DNA of 64,000 nt from Reichenbachiella sp. 5M10 (GCF_002742335.1 NZ_MDGR01000007.1:1740501-1804500); one strand, 5' to 3'; positions 10,158 through 19,858 are shown, numbered from the stretch's first letter. Numbers and translations: made by a program. Notes: generated by a model not told the origin, from the letters alone.

Positions 10158-10748
10158 TCAGTAGGCGATAGCAAAACCAAGGTTGAGGGATACACTTTGG
10201 ACGTGGAAGTCGTTGCTAGATTGGAAAGCTTGCTCATAGCGTCCACTGATATGGAATCCACCACCAGCCAACCCGACAGGCAGGTAGATACCGATTTCTG
10301 GAGAAATCGTAAAGTGCGCTGAGGTGTCTGTGACTTCATATAGTCCCACTTGTACACGCTGGTTTACGAAGGATACTCCCACGTTGACGCCTGCGTAGGG
10401 TCTTACCCCTCCATCACTCCCTAGATAGAAGTGTGTGTTGACCATAAGCGGGTAAACATTGATATGACGTAGCTGTGTGCCCCAGATGTCGACACCTGGT
10501 TGACTCTGTACGAGCCCATCTTGTTTGTCATAGTACATTTGCCATCCAGCATAGCCCCCTACAGAGAAAAAGTCGTAGATGAATTTTCGGCCACTGATGT
10601 TAAGACCACTAGCACTGGTGCCTCCGACATAGTCGTCTAGATCATAGACAGGTACGGAGATTCCCCAGTTGATATTGAACATCGATTCTTGTGCTTTGGC
10701 TGAACCAAAACAACCAACAATTGCGAGTAGTAAAATGAGTTTTTTCAT
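10158..10748 (-). CDS. Small outer-membrane beta-barrel protein
   Basis: A 196-residue protein with a signal peptide (MKKLILLLAIVG...AKAQ) and an OmpA/OmpW-like eight-strand barrel pattern: alternating hydrophobic strands ending in Tyr/Phe, glycine-rich turns, and a last strand VSLNLGFAIAY. It starts 9 bases after the DUF4136 lipoprotein gene and ends at a strong terminator, so the two form a bicistronic unit. Small barrels of this kind in Bacteroidota are often structural or stress-related; no specific role is visible. Confidence 0.75.
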   Translation of the reverse strand: MKKLILLLAIVGCFGSAKAQESMFNINWGISVPVYDLDDYVGGTSASGLNISGRKFIYDFFSVGGYAGWQMYYDKQDGLVQSQPGVDIWGTQLRHINVYPLMVNTHFYLGSDGGVRPYAGVNVGVSFVNQRVQVGLYEVTDTSAHFTISPEIGIYLPVGLAGGGFHISGRYEQAFQSSNDFHVQSVSLNLGFAIAY

Positions 10749-10757
10749 GTAGATAGA

Positions 10758-11354
10758 TTATTGGGTCTGTAGGTAGGGAGATTGGCTGTAGGCTTGATCG
10801 ATGAATTCTTCTATGTTGCTTTTGGTCAATTCATCGCGGAGTAGTCCATTGACCAAGCCAGTCCATGCGGATGTAGCGTCTGCGTCAGCTGGCAATGTAG
10901 GAGTGAAGGTTACCATGGATATGATGATACTGCCTGTACGATAGGAATAAACATAGGCGGGAGGATAGTAGCCCCAACCTGGATACCAAGGATCGTACCA
11001 CCACCAGCAGTCCCAGCATCCACCAGCAGCATAGTTTTCTGTAGTGATTACTTCTGGTAAGATGAGTATATCGGGGTCTGTTGTGTTTGGATCTACACGT
11101 GTATAACCATAGTTGGTCATATTTGTTTTGATGCTACTCAAGATCGTGCCATTGAATTTGTGATAGGTACTGTGATCGTCGTTTTGATACAAAACAGAAT
11201 CTGGCATAGCGTAGGTTTTGTATTGGTTGGGCTGGAAGAGCTCTTCGTCATATGTGGTGACTACTATGTCAAACTCGTCTGCTTCGGTGATTTGATCAGG
11301 GTAGCAGCCTGCTATCATAGAAGACAGTAGAAGAGCCAAAAGAATGTTTTTCAT
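10758..11354 (-). CDS. DUF4136-type lipoprotein
   Basis: A 198-residue lipoprotein with lipobox SMIAGC (Cys17). The mature part matches the DUF4136 pattern: an early YKTYAMPD segment, a paired helix/strand layout and an aromatic-rich central loop (WDCWWWYDPWYPGWGYYPP) before a strand with TGSIII. It probably sits in the outer membrane, facing the periplasm. The function of the family is unknown. It is the first gene of the pair with the small barrel. Confidence 0.8.
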   Translation of the reverse strand: MKNILLALLLSSMIAGCYPDQITEADEFDIVVTTYDEELFQPNQYKTYAMPDSVLYQNDDHSTYHKFNGTILSSIKTNMTNYGYTRVDPNTTDPDILILPEVITTENYAAGGCWDCWWWYDPWYPGWGYYPPAYVYSYRTGSIIISMVTFTPTLPADADATSAWTGLVNGLLRDELTKSNIEEFIDQAYSQSPYLQTQ

Positions 11355-11513
11355 ATCTATGTGGAATTGATTAGACTGCTAAAATAGGTAAAAAGAGGCC
11401 TTGAGTCATTTACTTCTATAAATTAGTTGTGCCAGGCAAAGGATAAATCATTCTTCATTTTCTTATAATTTTTATTTGTCTAGTTTTGGAATATTCAACC
11501 AAAAACAAAACAA

Positions 11514-11906
11514 ATGCATCGTTATATTTTTGCTTTTCTTGTTCTTCTTACTGTTTCATGTTCTAAGCCTAAAGTAGAGGTGATTTCTACGGCTGATTTT
11601 AAAAATACATACAATCAAGTAAGTACCGAGACGGTACTGATTGATGTACGGACAGAAGAAGAGGTAGCTACAGGCGTCATAGAGGGCGCGGTTAATATGA
11701 ACTTTCATGATCCAGAGTTCAATACCCAACTGATGGCTTTGGATAAAAATAAAACCTATTATCTCTATTGCAAAAGTGGAGGCAGAAGCAATCGTACTGC
11801 AGAGCTCATGAAGGAGAATGGTTTCAAAGAGGTATATGACCTAGAAGGTGGGATTACGGCATGGCAAGCGCAAGGTTTTCCTGTAGTGCTCCCTACGGAT
11901 AAATAA
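11514..11906 (+). CDS. Rhodanese-domain lipoprotein
   Basis: A 130-residue protein: lipoprotein signal with Cys16 (LLTVSC) followed by a single rhodanese domain. The active-site loop is CKSGGRS with catalytic Cys86, and the CH2-like motif EGGITAWQAQGFPV is at the end. Single-domain exported rhodaneses carry sulphur as a persulphide; the acceptor is not known. Its 3' end overlaps the convergent NamZ-type gene by 14 bases. Confidence 0.9.
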   Translation: MHRYIFAFLVLLTVSCSKPKVEVISTADFKNTYNQVSTETVLIDVRTEEEVATGVIEGAVNMNFHDPEFNTQLMALDKNKTYYLYCKSGGRSNRTAELMKENGFKEVYDLEGGITAWQAQGFPVVLPTDK

Positions 11907-13059
11907 GATACTGGGACCGCATTGTATTGAATTGGTTCAAATCTGCTTGCCAAGTACGGCGGATCTCAGAGGCGGTCATGCCTGATTCAATTTGTCGTTG
12001 TAGTACATCTGTACCAGCTAGTTTACTGAAGAAGCTATTGAAAAAATCGTCTGGAGAGGACTGATACATCTCAAGCAAAAAGACCAAGTCCAATTGGGAT
12101 AGCCGAGGTAGTGCTCTCAAATCTTTTCCGTAGCATGTTTGACCTTCATGTTTGGGGTACTTGGAGTAACCTGGCTTGCTGACCGGCTCAAACTGGAAAC
12201 TACCTATACTCGAATCTCCTGGGTAACCATAAACCTGAAAGGGATAGTCTGTACCTCTGCCTACGCTGACTTTGGTTCCCTCAAATAGACACAAACTAGG
12301 GTAGAGGTTGATAGCATGATCGTTGGGTAGGTTGGGAGATGGAGCGATAGGGATTGGGTAGATTTGCTCATGGTCCCAATTTTGTACCGCAATGATATCA
12401 ATTTGCAGTTGTTGGCTAGTTTTGAGCCAGCCTTCTCCTAAAATCATTTGCGCCAATTCTCCGGCAGTCATGCCGTATACAATAGGTATTGGGTGCATTC
12501 CTACAAAGGACTCGAACCCTGGCTTTAGGACTGGTCCATCTACATAGTGTCCGTTTGGATTGGGCCTATCCAGTAGGACAAATGACACGGAGTGTTCTGC
12601 ACAAGCTTCCATCATGTAATGCATGCTGCTGATGTAAGTATAGAATCGAGCACCCACATCTTGAATGTCATATACGATTACATCCAGAGTTTTTAGCTGA
12701 GCTTTTGTAGGTTTTTTGTGTTCCCCGTAGAGAGAGACAACAGGGATACCTGTTTTTTCATCTCGTCCATCAACGACAGTTTCTCCATTGGCCATATCCC
12801 CCCGAAATCCATGCTCAGGGGCAAAGATGGTTTGTACATTTACCCCTAAAGCAAGCAGAGTATCGAGGAGGTGGGTTTGATGGATGTATGAGGTGTGATT
12901 GACGAGCAGACCCACTTTTTTATCTTGAAGCAAGGGAAGGTATGCCGGTAGGTTTTCTGCCCCTGTGATGAGTTCATTTTGAGCAGGTCTTGGAGAGGTA
13001 CAAGCATATAGGTGAAGACCGAAAATGAGTATCATAGATATCAAATAGTATTTCTTCAT
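11893..13059 (-). CDS. namZ: Exo-beta-N-acetylmuramidase NamZ family (DUF1343) lipoprotein
   Basis: A 388-residue protein with lipobox LYAC (Cys20). It has the family hallmarks in order: GLLVNHTS, FAPEHGFRG, a GEHKKPT segment, VYDIQDVGARFYTYISS, LLDRPNPNG and GRGTDYPFQ. Characterised NamZ enzymes release terminal N-acetylmuramic acid from peptidoglycan fragments, so this one probably works on wall turnover products in the periplasm. The gene is convergent with the rhodanese gene and divergent from the permease at 13130, with a 70-base shared promoter gap. Confidence 0.9.
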   Translation of the reverse strand: MKKYYLISMILIFGLHLYACTSPRPAQNELITGAENLPAYLPLLQDKKVGLLVNHTSYIHQTHLLDTLLALGVNVQTIFAPEHGFRGDMANGETVVDGRDEKTGIPVVSLYGEHKKPTKAQLKTLDVIVYDIQDVGARFYTYISSMHYMMEACAEHSVSFVLLDRPNPNGHYVDGPVLKPGFESFVGMHPIPIVYGMTAGELAQMILGEGWLKTSQQLQIDIIAVQNWDHEQIYPIPIAPSPNLPNDHAINLYPSLCLFEGTKVSVGRGTDYPFQVYGYPGDSSIGSFQFEPVSKPGYSKYPKHEGQTCYGKDLRALPRLSQLDLVFLLEMYQSSPDDFFNSFFSKLAGTDVLQRQIESGMTASEIRRTWQADLNQFNTMRSQYLIYP

Positions 13060-13129
13060 ATTGTAAGGTACGTTCGTTTAAAATTGGCTTATTTTACATC
13101 AAAACATCCGACAGCAAGTTATTACAAAA

Positions 13130-14347
13130 TTGAATTTCCCCTATTTTATATCGCGTAGAATATCCGAAGGAGTAGAGTCTTCATTTACGAGTGTCATTTC
13201 TAGGTTAGCAGTAGTAAGTATTGCCTTGGGGCTTTCAGCGATGATTTTGTCTTATTTTATATTGGGAGGTTTTCAACAAACCGTCAAGGACAAGATATAC
13301 AATTTCAAGGGGCATTTGGAGATTACCAAGTATACTTTGGGTAGTTCTTTTGACGACCATCACATAAGTACGGGGCCTCAGTTTTATGAGGATTTAGGGC
13401 AATACGATTTTATTGAACGATTGCAGCCTTATGCTTACAAAGCAGGGATGTTGCGTACTCAAGAAGAGGTAGAAGGTGTCATGTTCAAAGGGATTGCAGA
13501 AAACTTTGATACGCTGAGTTTTCAAAGCAATATAGTAGAAGGGCGTTTTGTCTCGTTTTACGATTCTTTGTATTCCAAAGAAGTGGTTTTGAGTAGGCGT
13601 ATTGCCAATAAGTTGCTATTAGAAGTGGGGGATTATGTGACAATTTATTTTGTACAGTCACCACCTAAGTTTAGGAGATTAGAGATTGTTGGGCTGTATG
13701 AGACAGGTCTCGAAGAGATAGACAAGACCATGATACTAGGAGATCTTAGAATGGTGCAACGCCTAAACAATTGGGCAGATACAGTAGTGGCAGGAGTAGA
13801 AGTGTTTGTCAAGGAGGGAGTTGATATAGATCAAGCGGAGGATACGCTGTTTGAAGGAGTAGATGCACATCTCTATGTGGATAAGGTTAGTGATAAATAT
13901 GTGCAAATATTTGACTGGCTGGAGTTGCTCAATCAGAATGTGTCCGTCTTTTTGATGCTTATACTAATTGTAGCTTGTTTCAACATGATCTCGATCTTAC
14001 TAATACTGATTATGGAGCGTACATATATGATCGGTGTATTTCAATCTTTGGGGGCTACCAAGAGGCAAATTAAGAAGGTTTTTATGCTAAACGGTATGTG
14101 GTTGGTGACTAAGGGGATGCTTTTGGGTAACTTCGTGGCATTGGGTATCGCTTATGTTCAGTCAGAATTCAAATTGATTCCATTGGATCCAGTCAATTAC
14201 TATATGCATTTTGTGCCCATTGATTGGAATTTTAAAGCATTGATTTATCTCAACATTCTTACCTTTTGTATCGTATTGTTAGCCTTGAGGATACCACTGG
14301 GAGTGATTGCCAAAGTAAAGCCTGTCACGGCATTGAAATTTGATTGA
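13130..14347 (+). CDS. FtsX/LolC-like ABC permease
   Basis: A 405-residue membrane protein with the LolC/LolE-MacB layout: one N-terminal helix (about residues 20-45), a large periplasmic domain (to about 265), then three C-terminal helices with the conserved FQSLGATKRQIKKVF cytoplasmic loop. It starts at TTG; no ATG or GTG lies nearby in frame, and the family usually begins N.P.FI.RRIS, as here. These permeases pair with a LolD-type ATPase, which is not adjacent. In Gram-negatives they extract lipoproteins from the inner membrane or drive other mechanotransmission; the exact role is not fixed by sequence. Confidence 0.88.
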   Translation: MNFPYFISRRISEGVESSFTSVISRLAVVSIALGLSAMILSYFILGGFQQTVKDKIYNFKGHLEITKYTLGSSFDDHHISTGPQFYEDLGQYDFIERLQPYAYKAGMLRTQEEVEGVMFKGIAENFDTLSFQSNIVEGRFVSFYDSLYSKEVVLSRRIANKLLLEVGDYVTIYFVQSPPKFRRLEIVGLYETGLEEIDKTMILGDLRMVQRLNNWADTVVAGVEVFVKEGVDIDQAEDTLFEGVDAHLYVDKVSDKYVQIFDWLELLNQNVSVFLMLILIVACFNMISILLILIMERTYMIGVFQSLGATKRQIKKVFMLNGMWLVTKGMLLGNFVALGIAYVQSEFKLIPLDPVNYYMHFVPIDWNFKALIYLNILTFCIVLLALRIPLGVIAKVKPVTALKFD

Positions 14348-14398
14348 TCGCAAATCCATTTTTCATTCAATACATTCACCAAACAACGACTGAATTAC

Positions 14399-14983
14399 GT
14401 GCGATTTTCTGAAGAAGACATACTCGATAAAATTGGTAAGGGAGACCGCACTGCGTTCGAACAGGTTTTTAAGACCTATTATGTTGATTTGAGTAGGTTC
14501 TGTTTGAAATATGTCAGGGATGAGCATGTTGCAGAGGAGCTAGTTCAAGAGATTTTTATCAATATTTGGGAACGTAGAGAAGTGTTGACCATCACTACTT
14601 CGGTCAAGGCATACCTGTATACTGCGGTACGCAATCGATCCTTCAATTATCTCAAACTACAAGTTCCAAAAGAGCAAAAAAAAGTCGACGTAGAAGGTGT
14701 AGTTGATTTGGGAGATGGTGCGGAGAACCGTGAAGACGAAATGGTTTATGAAGAAATAAAGCGCTATGTCCAAGATGCAATAGATGCATTGCCTCCGAAA
14801 TGCAAGGTGATTTTCAATTTGAGTCGAAACGCTGGAATGAGCTACAAGGAAATTGCCGAAGAGCTGGATTTGTCCGTCAAGACGGTTGAAAATCAAGTCG
14901 GAGTAGCTCTTCGTAAACTTCGTGAAAGATTGAACCCGGTTTGGGACAAGATTGTGTTCCTGTTTGTGTTATATTTTTTATGA
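14399..14983 (+). CDS. ECF sigma factor, FecI-like
   Basis: A 194-residue sigma factor with region 2 (residues about 18-85, containing AFEQVFKTYYVDLSRFCLKY...LVQEIFINIWERRE) and region 4 (about 125-180, LPPKCKVIFNLSRNAGMSYKEIAEELDLSVKTVENQVGVALRKLRE). It starts at GTG. It heads a cluster with a FecR-type regulator, an STN-bearing TonB receptor and a DUF4249 lipoprotein, the usual cell-surface signalling arrangement in Bacteroidota, and probably turns on the downstream receptor genes when substrate binds. Confidence 0.92.
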   Translation: MRFSEEDILDKIGKGDRTAFEQVFKTYYVDLSRFCLKYVRDEHVAEELVQEIFINIWERREVLTITTSVKAYLYTAVRNRSFNYLKLQVPKEQKKVDVEGVVDLGDGAENREDEMVYEEIKRYVQDAIDALPPKCKVIFNLSRNAGMSYKEIAEELDLSVKTVENQVGVALRKLRERLNPVWDKIVFLFVLYFL

Positions 14984-15048
14984 AAAAACAGGGTATTGTA
15001 TAGGGGGGGAGAGTCAAAGCATTGACCTACAAGTGAAAGAAATATAGA

Positions 15049-16011
15049 ATGGACAACATAGAAGAAAAAATACAAGCCTACTATGGTGGTTTTCTGAGCG
15101 AAGAGGGAAAGCAGGAGTTGGAGAGTTGGGTCAAAACTTCCGATGAAAATCAGAAGACTATGGACGAGCTAAAAAAGGTCTATGAGCTATCATCGCTGGA
15201 TGCGGAGAAGTTTTGCCCTAACGTAGATCGTGCGTGGCAGTGTGTTGAACACAAGCTTTTTAGACCTACCAAGCAAATCTTCATGAACCACCCTTTGTTC
15301 AAGATCGCAGCAGCAGTGGTATTGACGGTAGGTTTGGCATGGGTTGGACTTCCGTATTTGATTCACGACAATCTCTTGTCCATCAAAACAAACAAAGGAG
15401 AGGTGCGTGAAGTAATCTTAGATGATGGGACACATATCTGGCTCAATAGCAATTCATCTTTGAAATATCCAGAGAAATTTGCTTTAAACAAATCAAGAAA
15501 GGTGTACTTGTACGGGCAAGCATACTTTGAAGTGGCGCATGACCAAACTCGTCCATTCAAAGTGATTGGCAAATCTGCCGTGACCGAAGTATTGGGTACA
15601 TCATTTGACTTGCTAGCCAAAAGAACTAGAAATGAACTGAATGTAATGACGGGAAGAGTGGCTATCAGACCGCAAGAAGGAAAAGAAATCATCGTAGCAG
15701 CCAAAAATCAACGCGTAGTACTAGAAGGAAAGGAAGCGACAATGACTTCTCAACTCAATACCAAGACGATTGCGTGGAGGTTTGGTGAGTTGAATTTTCA
15801 AAGTACCCCCATGACTGAAGTGGTGAAAGTCTTGTCCAAACACTATCAGATAGAGTTTGAACTGGACCAATCGATCGAAAATTGTTTGATCACATCGAAA
15901 TTTAAAAATAAGAGTATTGAAGAAGTGTTGGAGATTTTAGGGAAAATTGCCAACATCAAATATACCAAGTCTGCCGACGATAGTATTGCTTTGACTGGTC
16001 CGAGCTGTTAG
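15049..16011 (+). CDS. FecR family anti-sigma regulator
   Basis: A 320-residue protein. A cytoplasmic N-terminal segment (about 1-80) carries a tryptophan-rich start and would bind the sigma factor. One membrane helix lies near 86-110 (FKIAAAVVLTVGLAWVGLPYLI). The periplasmic FecR domain follows (KGEVREVILDDGTHIWLNSNSSLKYP), then a C-terminal DUF4974-like domain (LNFQSTPMTEVVKVLSKHYQIEF). It follows the sigma gene directly and presumably relays the state of the TonB receptor to it. Confidence 0.92.
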   Translation: MDNIEEKIQAYYGGFLSEEGKQELESWVKTSDENQKTMDELKKVYELSSLDAEKFCPNVDRAWQCVEHKLFRPTKQIFMNHPLFKIAAAVVLTVGLAWVGLPYLIHDNLLSIKTNKGEVREVILDDGTHIWLNSNSSLKYPEKFALNKSRKVYLYGQAYFEVAHDQTRPFKVIGKSAVTEVLGTSFDLLAKRTRNELNVMTGRVAIRPQEGKEIIVAAKNQRVVLEGKEATMTSQLNTKTIAWRFGELNFQSTPMTEVVKVLSKHYQIEFELDQSIENCLITSKFKNKSIEEVLEILGKIANIKYTKSADDSIALTGPSC

Positions 16012-16049
16012 TCGAGACATGTTCATCTAGGTCATTTTATTTACATTCG

Positions 16050-16068
16050 TAGGGCATTCCCTATTTTC
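16050..16068 (+). terminator. Weak hairpin between fecR-like gene and TonB receptor
   Basis: TAGGG and CCCTA arms with a CATT loop followed by TTTTCT. The stem is only 5 bases, so at best this attenuates read-through from the sigma/FecR genes into the receptor gene. Confidence 0.3.
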
Positions 16069-16121
16069 TAATTATTCTCTTTATAAATTTGATTTTTTGA
16101 ATCGGATCTATCAGAGAAAGG

Positions 16122-18779
16122 TTGAAAGTTCGACATTTACACCTTATCGTTTTATTGCTTACAATTCTGACACTACGCCATTCGGCAAAGTCTCAGTCAA
16201 ATCCGCTTACCCAAGAGGTTTTCATTGCTAAGCAGAGATATAAAGTCAGTACACTGCTCGAAAAGGTTTTTCCCGAGAATGAAATTCCACTATCATATCA
16301 CGACAACATTGTGCCGCTTAAAAAAGTTATTGTTTTTGGGGAGGCCCCAAAGTCATATGCAGTTCAAAGAATACTAGAGAAGGTTTGTGAAAACGAAAAC
16401 CTGAAGTATGAGCTGAAGGGAGGGCAAATATTGTTGCAGTACTATGATCGCCCAGAGAATGAATATAGGTATACAATCAGTGGGAAAGTCAAAGACGCTG
16501 AAAATGGCGAAGTATTGATTGGTGCTACGGTTTATCTTGCCAATTTAGAAGTGGGGGTTTCCACCAATGCTTATGGGTTTTATTCTTTCTCGATCCCCAC
16601 GGGTAAGTACAAACTGCAAGTGCGATACATTGGATACCGGTTGGTCGAAACTGAAGTAGAGGTCAACAAGGATTTTCAACGAGATTTCGAACTCGAACCT
16701 ATGCCCTATCAGCTGGAAGACTTGTTGGTGGATGAGTCTCAAAGCATGGACGTGCAGGCACACAGTATCCTGTCTAGTACCAACCGGATAGACATGGATA
16801 TGGCTGAGAGTATTCCATACTTAGGAGAGGTAGATGTGTTTCAAAGTTCATTGTTGTTGCCTGGGATTACCAATATTGGAGAGGGAGTATCGGGAGTGAA
16901 TGTACGAGGAGCAAGTTCAGACCAAAACCTCGTACTGATGGACGAGGCTGTTCTTTACAATGCCAATCATTTCTTTGGTTTGATATCCATTTTTAACCCT
17001 GATGCAATCAATGATGTTGAAATCCTCAAAGGCGATTTTCCAGCTAAGTATGGGGGTAGAACATCTTCAGTGATGCATGTTCGACAAAAGGAAGGGAATG
17101 AGAAGAAAGTAAAAGTATCTGGAGGTCTGGGGTTGATTACTAGTCGATTGATGGTGGATGGTCCTGTTTTGGGCCAAAAGGCTACATTCCTGTTTTCTGC
17201 TCGTAGTACATTTTGGGACTTGATTTTGAGAAACTTGAGTGATCCAGATTTCAATGATGTTCGAGCCAATTTTCAAGATTTGAATGGTAAGTTCAAATAC
17301 AATATCAACTCGAATAATAAAGTGTATTTTTCTGGATATTGGGGAGGTGATGCTACCAAGTTTGGAACAGAGGCACTTCAGAAATGGGGCAATTCGGTAT
17401 TGTCCTTGAGGTGGAATCATATCTTGAATAACAAGCATTTTTTTAACCTGACGAGCTACTATACAGGATACAGATACAGTGTGATAGAGGATGTAGAGTT
17501 CAAAGAGGTAAGAGGTCGTGCCCTCATCAATGATTTGGCTTTCAAACTAGACGCAACGAGCTATTTGGTGCCTGGCTTTATATTGGACTGGGGAATTTCC
17601 ACGATTCATCATCACCTTTCACCAGGAGAAGTGTCCACGGGTGAGTTGTATGGCAATGAGACCTTATCTTCATTACCAGATGAGCGGAGTTTTGAATCTG
17701 CGGTCTATTTGTCTAGTGAAAACCAATTTGGTGGCCGGTTGACTACTTCACTGGGGTTGCGTCTGGCACATTTTAGAAATACAGGTGAATCCGATGTATA
17801 TGTCTACAATAGCCAAGCTAGTAAATCCATCCAATCGATATCGGATACAATAAAGGCTGGTTCAGACGAGAGTAAGGTCAGTTATTGGAATCTATTGCCT
17901 CGTGTGTCAGTCAAATTTCAATTGGGAGAAAACTCATCGGTGAAGGCCAGTTACAGTAGCTCTGTACAGTACATGCATTTACTCTCCAATACTACCTCTC
18001 CCTCATCATCAGACGCTTGGGTGATGAGTGGGTACAACATACTGCCTACTACGATGAATCAAATTACACTGGGTGTATACAAATACTTTCCATTATTGGA
18101 TTTGAATGCGTCGACCGAAGTGTATCACAGAAGTTTAAATCATGTCATCGACTACAAGAATGGTGCAAACTTGATCTTGAATCAGAACGTTGAGACCGAA
18201 CTAATCTATGGCGTAGAGCGAGCTTATGGTATTGAATTTTTTATAAAAAAAACACTCGGGAGATGGACAGGTTGGATTGGGTATACTTTGTCCAAAGTCG
18301 AACGAAAGTTTGACAGTACACTTGAGGGAGAGAGTATCAATCAGGGACAGTATTATCCCTCAGATTTTGATAGAACACACGATTTTGCGCTCACGGTAGC
18401 GTTTGAAGCCACCGAGAGGTTGACATTGTCAAGTAATTTTGTCTTTTATACCGGTGTGCCCTATTCCTTTCCTGACTCCAAGTATGAAGTTGACGGCTTG
18501 TTGGTCCCGAATTTTCCAGATCGGAACTTAGATCGGTTAAGCAATTACCATCGATTGGATGTGTCTGCTACCTATGAAATCAGTCCCTATAAAAAGAATG
18601 GAGAAAAACGAAACTATGAATCCAATGTAGTGTTTTCGGTCTACAATGTTTATGGAAGGAAAAATGCTCAGGCTTATTTCTTTACCGAGAAGGATGGAAA
18701 TCCGGGACAATCTAGTGTTCAGCAACTTTCTGTTTTATCTTTCCCAATCCCAACGGTTACTTACAATTTTAGATTTTAA
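16122..18779 (+). CDS. TonB-dependent receptor with STN and CarboxypepD-reg-like domains
   Basis: An 885-residue outer-membrane receptor starting at TTG after GAGAAAGG. After the signal peptide comes an STN-type domain (about 27-105), the module that talks to FecR. Then comes a carboxypeptidase-regulatory-like Ig domain (about 112-190: ISGKVKDAENGEVLIGATVYL), a plug domain (NVRGASSDQNLVLMDEAVLYN; GDFPAKYGGRTSSV) and a beta barrel ending in YNFRF. It is not a classical SusC: the neighbour is a DUF4249 lipoprotein, not SusD. Together with 14399-16011 and 18780-19643 it forms a self-regulated uptake or surface-sensing unit. The ligand is unknown. Confidence 0.93.
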   Translation: MKVRHLHLIVLLLTILTLRHSAKSQSNPLTQEVFIAKQRYKVSTLLEKVFPENEIPLSYHDNIVPLKKVIVFGEAPKSYAVQRILEKVCENENLKYELKGGQILLQYYDRPENEYRYTISGKVKDAENGEVLIGATVYLANLEVGVSTNAYGFYSFSIPTGKYKLQVRYIGYRLVETEVEVNKDFQRDFELEPMPYQLEDLLVDESQSMDVQAHSILSSTNRIDMDMAESIPYLGEVDVFQSSLLLPGITNIGEGVSGVNVRGASSDQNLVLMDEAVLYNANHFFGLISIFNPDAINDVEILKGDFPAKYGGRTSSVMHVRQKEGNEKKVKVSGGLGLITSRLMVDGPVLGQKATFLFSARSTFWDLILRNLSDPDFNDVRANFQDLNGKFKYNINSNNKVYFSGYWGGDATKFGTEALQKWGNSVLSLRWNHILNNKHFFNLTSYYTGYRYSVIEDVEFKEVRGRALINDLAFKLDATSYLVPGFILDWGISTIHHHLSPGEVSTGELYGNETLSSLPDERSFESAVYLSSENQFGGRLTTSLGLRLAHFRNTGESDVYVYNSQASKSIQSISDTIKAGSDESKVSYWNLLPRVSVKFQLGENSSVKASYSSSVQYMHLLSNTTSPSSSDAWVMSGYNILPTTMNQITLGVYKYFPLLDLNASTEVYHRSLNHVIDYKNGANLILNQNVETELIYGVERAYGIEFFIKKTLGRWTGWIGYTLSKVERKFDSTLEGESINQGQYYPSDFDRTHDFALTVAFEATERLTLSSNFVFYTGVPYSFPDSKYEVDGLLVPNFPDRNLDRLSNYHRLDVSATYEISPYKKNGEKRNYESNVVFSVYNVYGRKNAQAYFFTEKDGNPGQSSVQQLSVLSFPIPTVTYNFRF

Positions 18780-19643
18780 ATGACACGAGCCCAATTGTAC
18801 CGTAATATAATTTTTCTAGTAACCATGTTGGGGTTGATTTCTTGTGTGGAGACTGTGCATTTGGATTTGCCAGAAGGAAACCCTAGACGAGTAGTCTTTG
18901 GTTGGGTGACGTCTTTGGACTCGGTTCCATATGTGAAGTTGTCTTGGAGTAATGGCTTCAATGACAACCAGAGTTACCCTCTTATTCATGATGCGGAAGT
19001 GTATGTCTATTCAGCAGGACACCGGTATGCATATGTAGAAAGAGAGGGGACAGGCATGTATTACATGACAGATACAACTTTTCGTGCAGGGGTAGGGTAT
19101 AGTTATCGACTCATGGTAATGACCGAAGGAGATACTTTGTTTTCACAAACGGAAAAAATGGATGCTTTATCAACGGTGGATTCCTCATTTGTGAGTTTTG
19201 TGGTTGATCCCAATGCATACCAAGTCAAAGAGGAGCAGGACAATTATTACATTTCAGGGTTGGTTGATGATGACCCTAGCAAGAGGAACTATTATAGATG
19301 GAAGGTTTATGTCAACGGGGAGTTGAGAAATCTTCCGTCAGAACTAGTGTTGTTTGATGATATCTTGACAATCAATGGTACTTTGAGAGTAGATGCGAGC
19401 AACGTCCTGTTCAAAAAAGGTGACTCAGTTAGTTTTGAGCATATGTCACTAACTGAAGCAGCCTACAACTATTACCTCAGTGTTCAGAGTCAGACCAATA
19501 ATGATGCCTTGGAGCCCACAGCCAAGCCAGGCACAGTGTTGGGCAATGTCATCAATGTATCATCTCCTAATGAACAGGTTCATGGCTACTTTGGAGCCTC
19601 GGATGTTCAAATTGTAGCCGATGTGTATTGGGGAATTAGGTAA
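18780..19643 (+). CDS. DUF4249 lipoprotein, partner of the TonB receptor
   Basis: A 287-residue lipoprotein (lipobox GLISC, Cys22) whose ATG directly abuts the TAA stop of the receptor. The mature protein has the DUF4249 pattern: an early V.GW.TS...PY.KLSWS strand, then D.EV.VY and GYSYRL..., with a C-terminal segment ending GYFGASDV. DUF4249 proteins accompany TonB receptors across Bacteroidota and are thought to be surface lids or ligand-binding partners. Translational coupling with the receptor is likely. Confidence 0.88.
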   Translation: MTRAQLYRNIIFLVTMLGLISCVETVHLDLPEGNPRRVVFGWVTSLDSVPYVKLSWSNGFNDNQSYPLIHDAEVYVYSAGHRYAYVEREGTGMYYMTDTTFRAGVGYSYRLMVMTEGDTLFSQTEKMDALSTVDSSFVSFVVDPNAYQVKEEQDNYYISGLVDDDPSKRNYYRWKVYVNGELRNLPSELVLFDDILTINGTLRVDASNVLFKKGDSVSFEHMSLTEAAYNYYLSVQSQTNNDALEPTAKPGTVLGNVINVSSPNEQVHGYFGASDVQIVADVYWGIR

Positions 19644-19729
19644 AATTCTTAAAAAGAAAAAGCAATACAATTACGAATGTATTTGAAAGTCAGGTGCACC
19701 AACTTTGCAACAAATACAGCCTTACATCA

Positions 19730-19858
19730 ATGAAGAATAGAAAGTTTGTAATGATCATGTTGCTTTTAGTCAGTTTGCTAGTAATCAAGAAAGTAACTGT
19801 AGACAATAAAACAGAAGGAAAAGAGCAATTGACTGCCTTACCAGCTATGGGACGCTAG
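19730..19858 (+). CDS. Possible small membrane peptide, 42 residues
   Basis: An ATG-started frame of 42 codons with a basic start (MKNRK) and one strong hydrophobic helix (about residues 6-20, rich in L, V, I), then a polar tail. It lies 86 bases after the DUF4249 gene. The last 4 bases overlap the 3' end of the convergent lipoprotein gene. The composition is protein-like but no family is recognised; it could be a short membrane peptide or chance. Confidence 0.35.
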   Translation: MKNRKFVMIMLLLVSLLVIKKVTVDNKTEGKEQLTALPAMGR

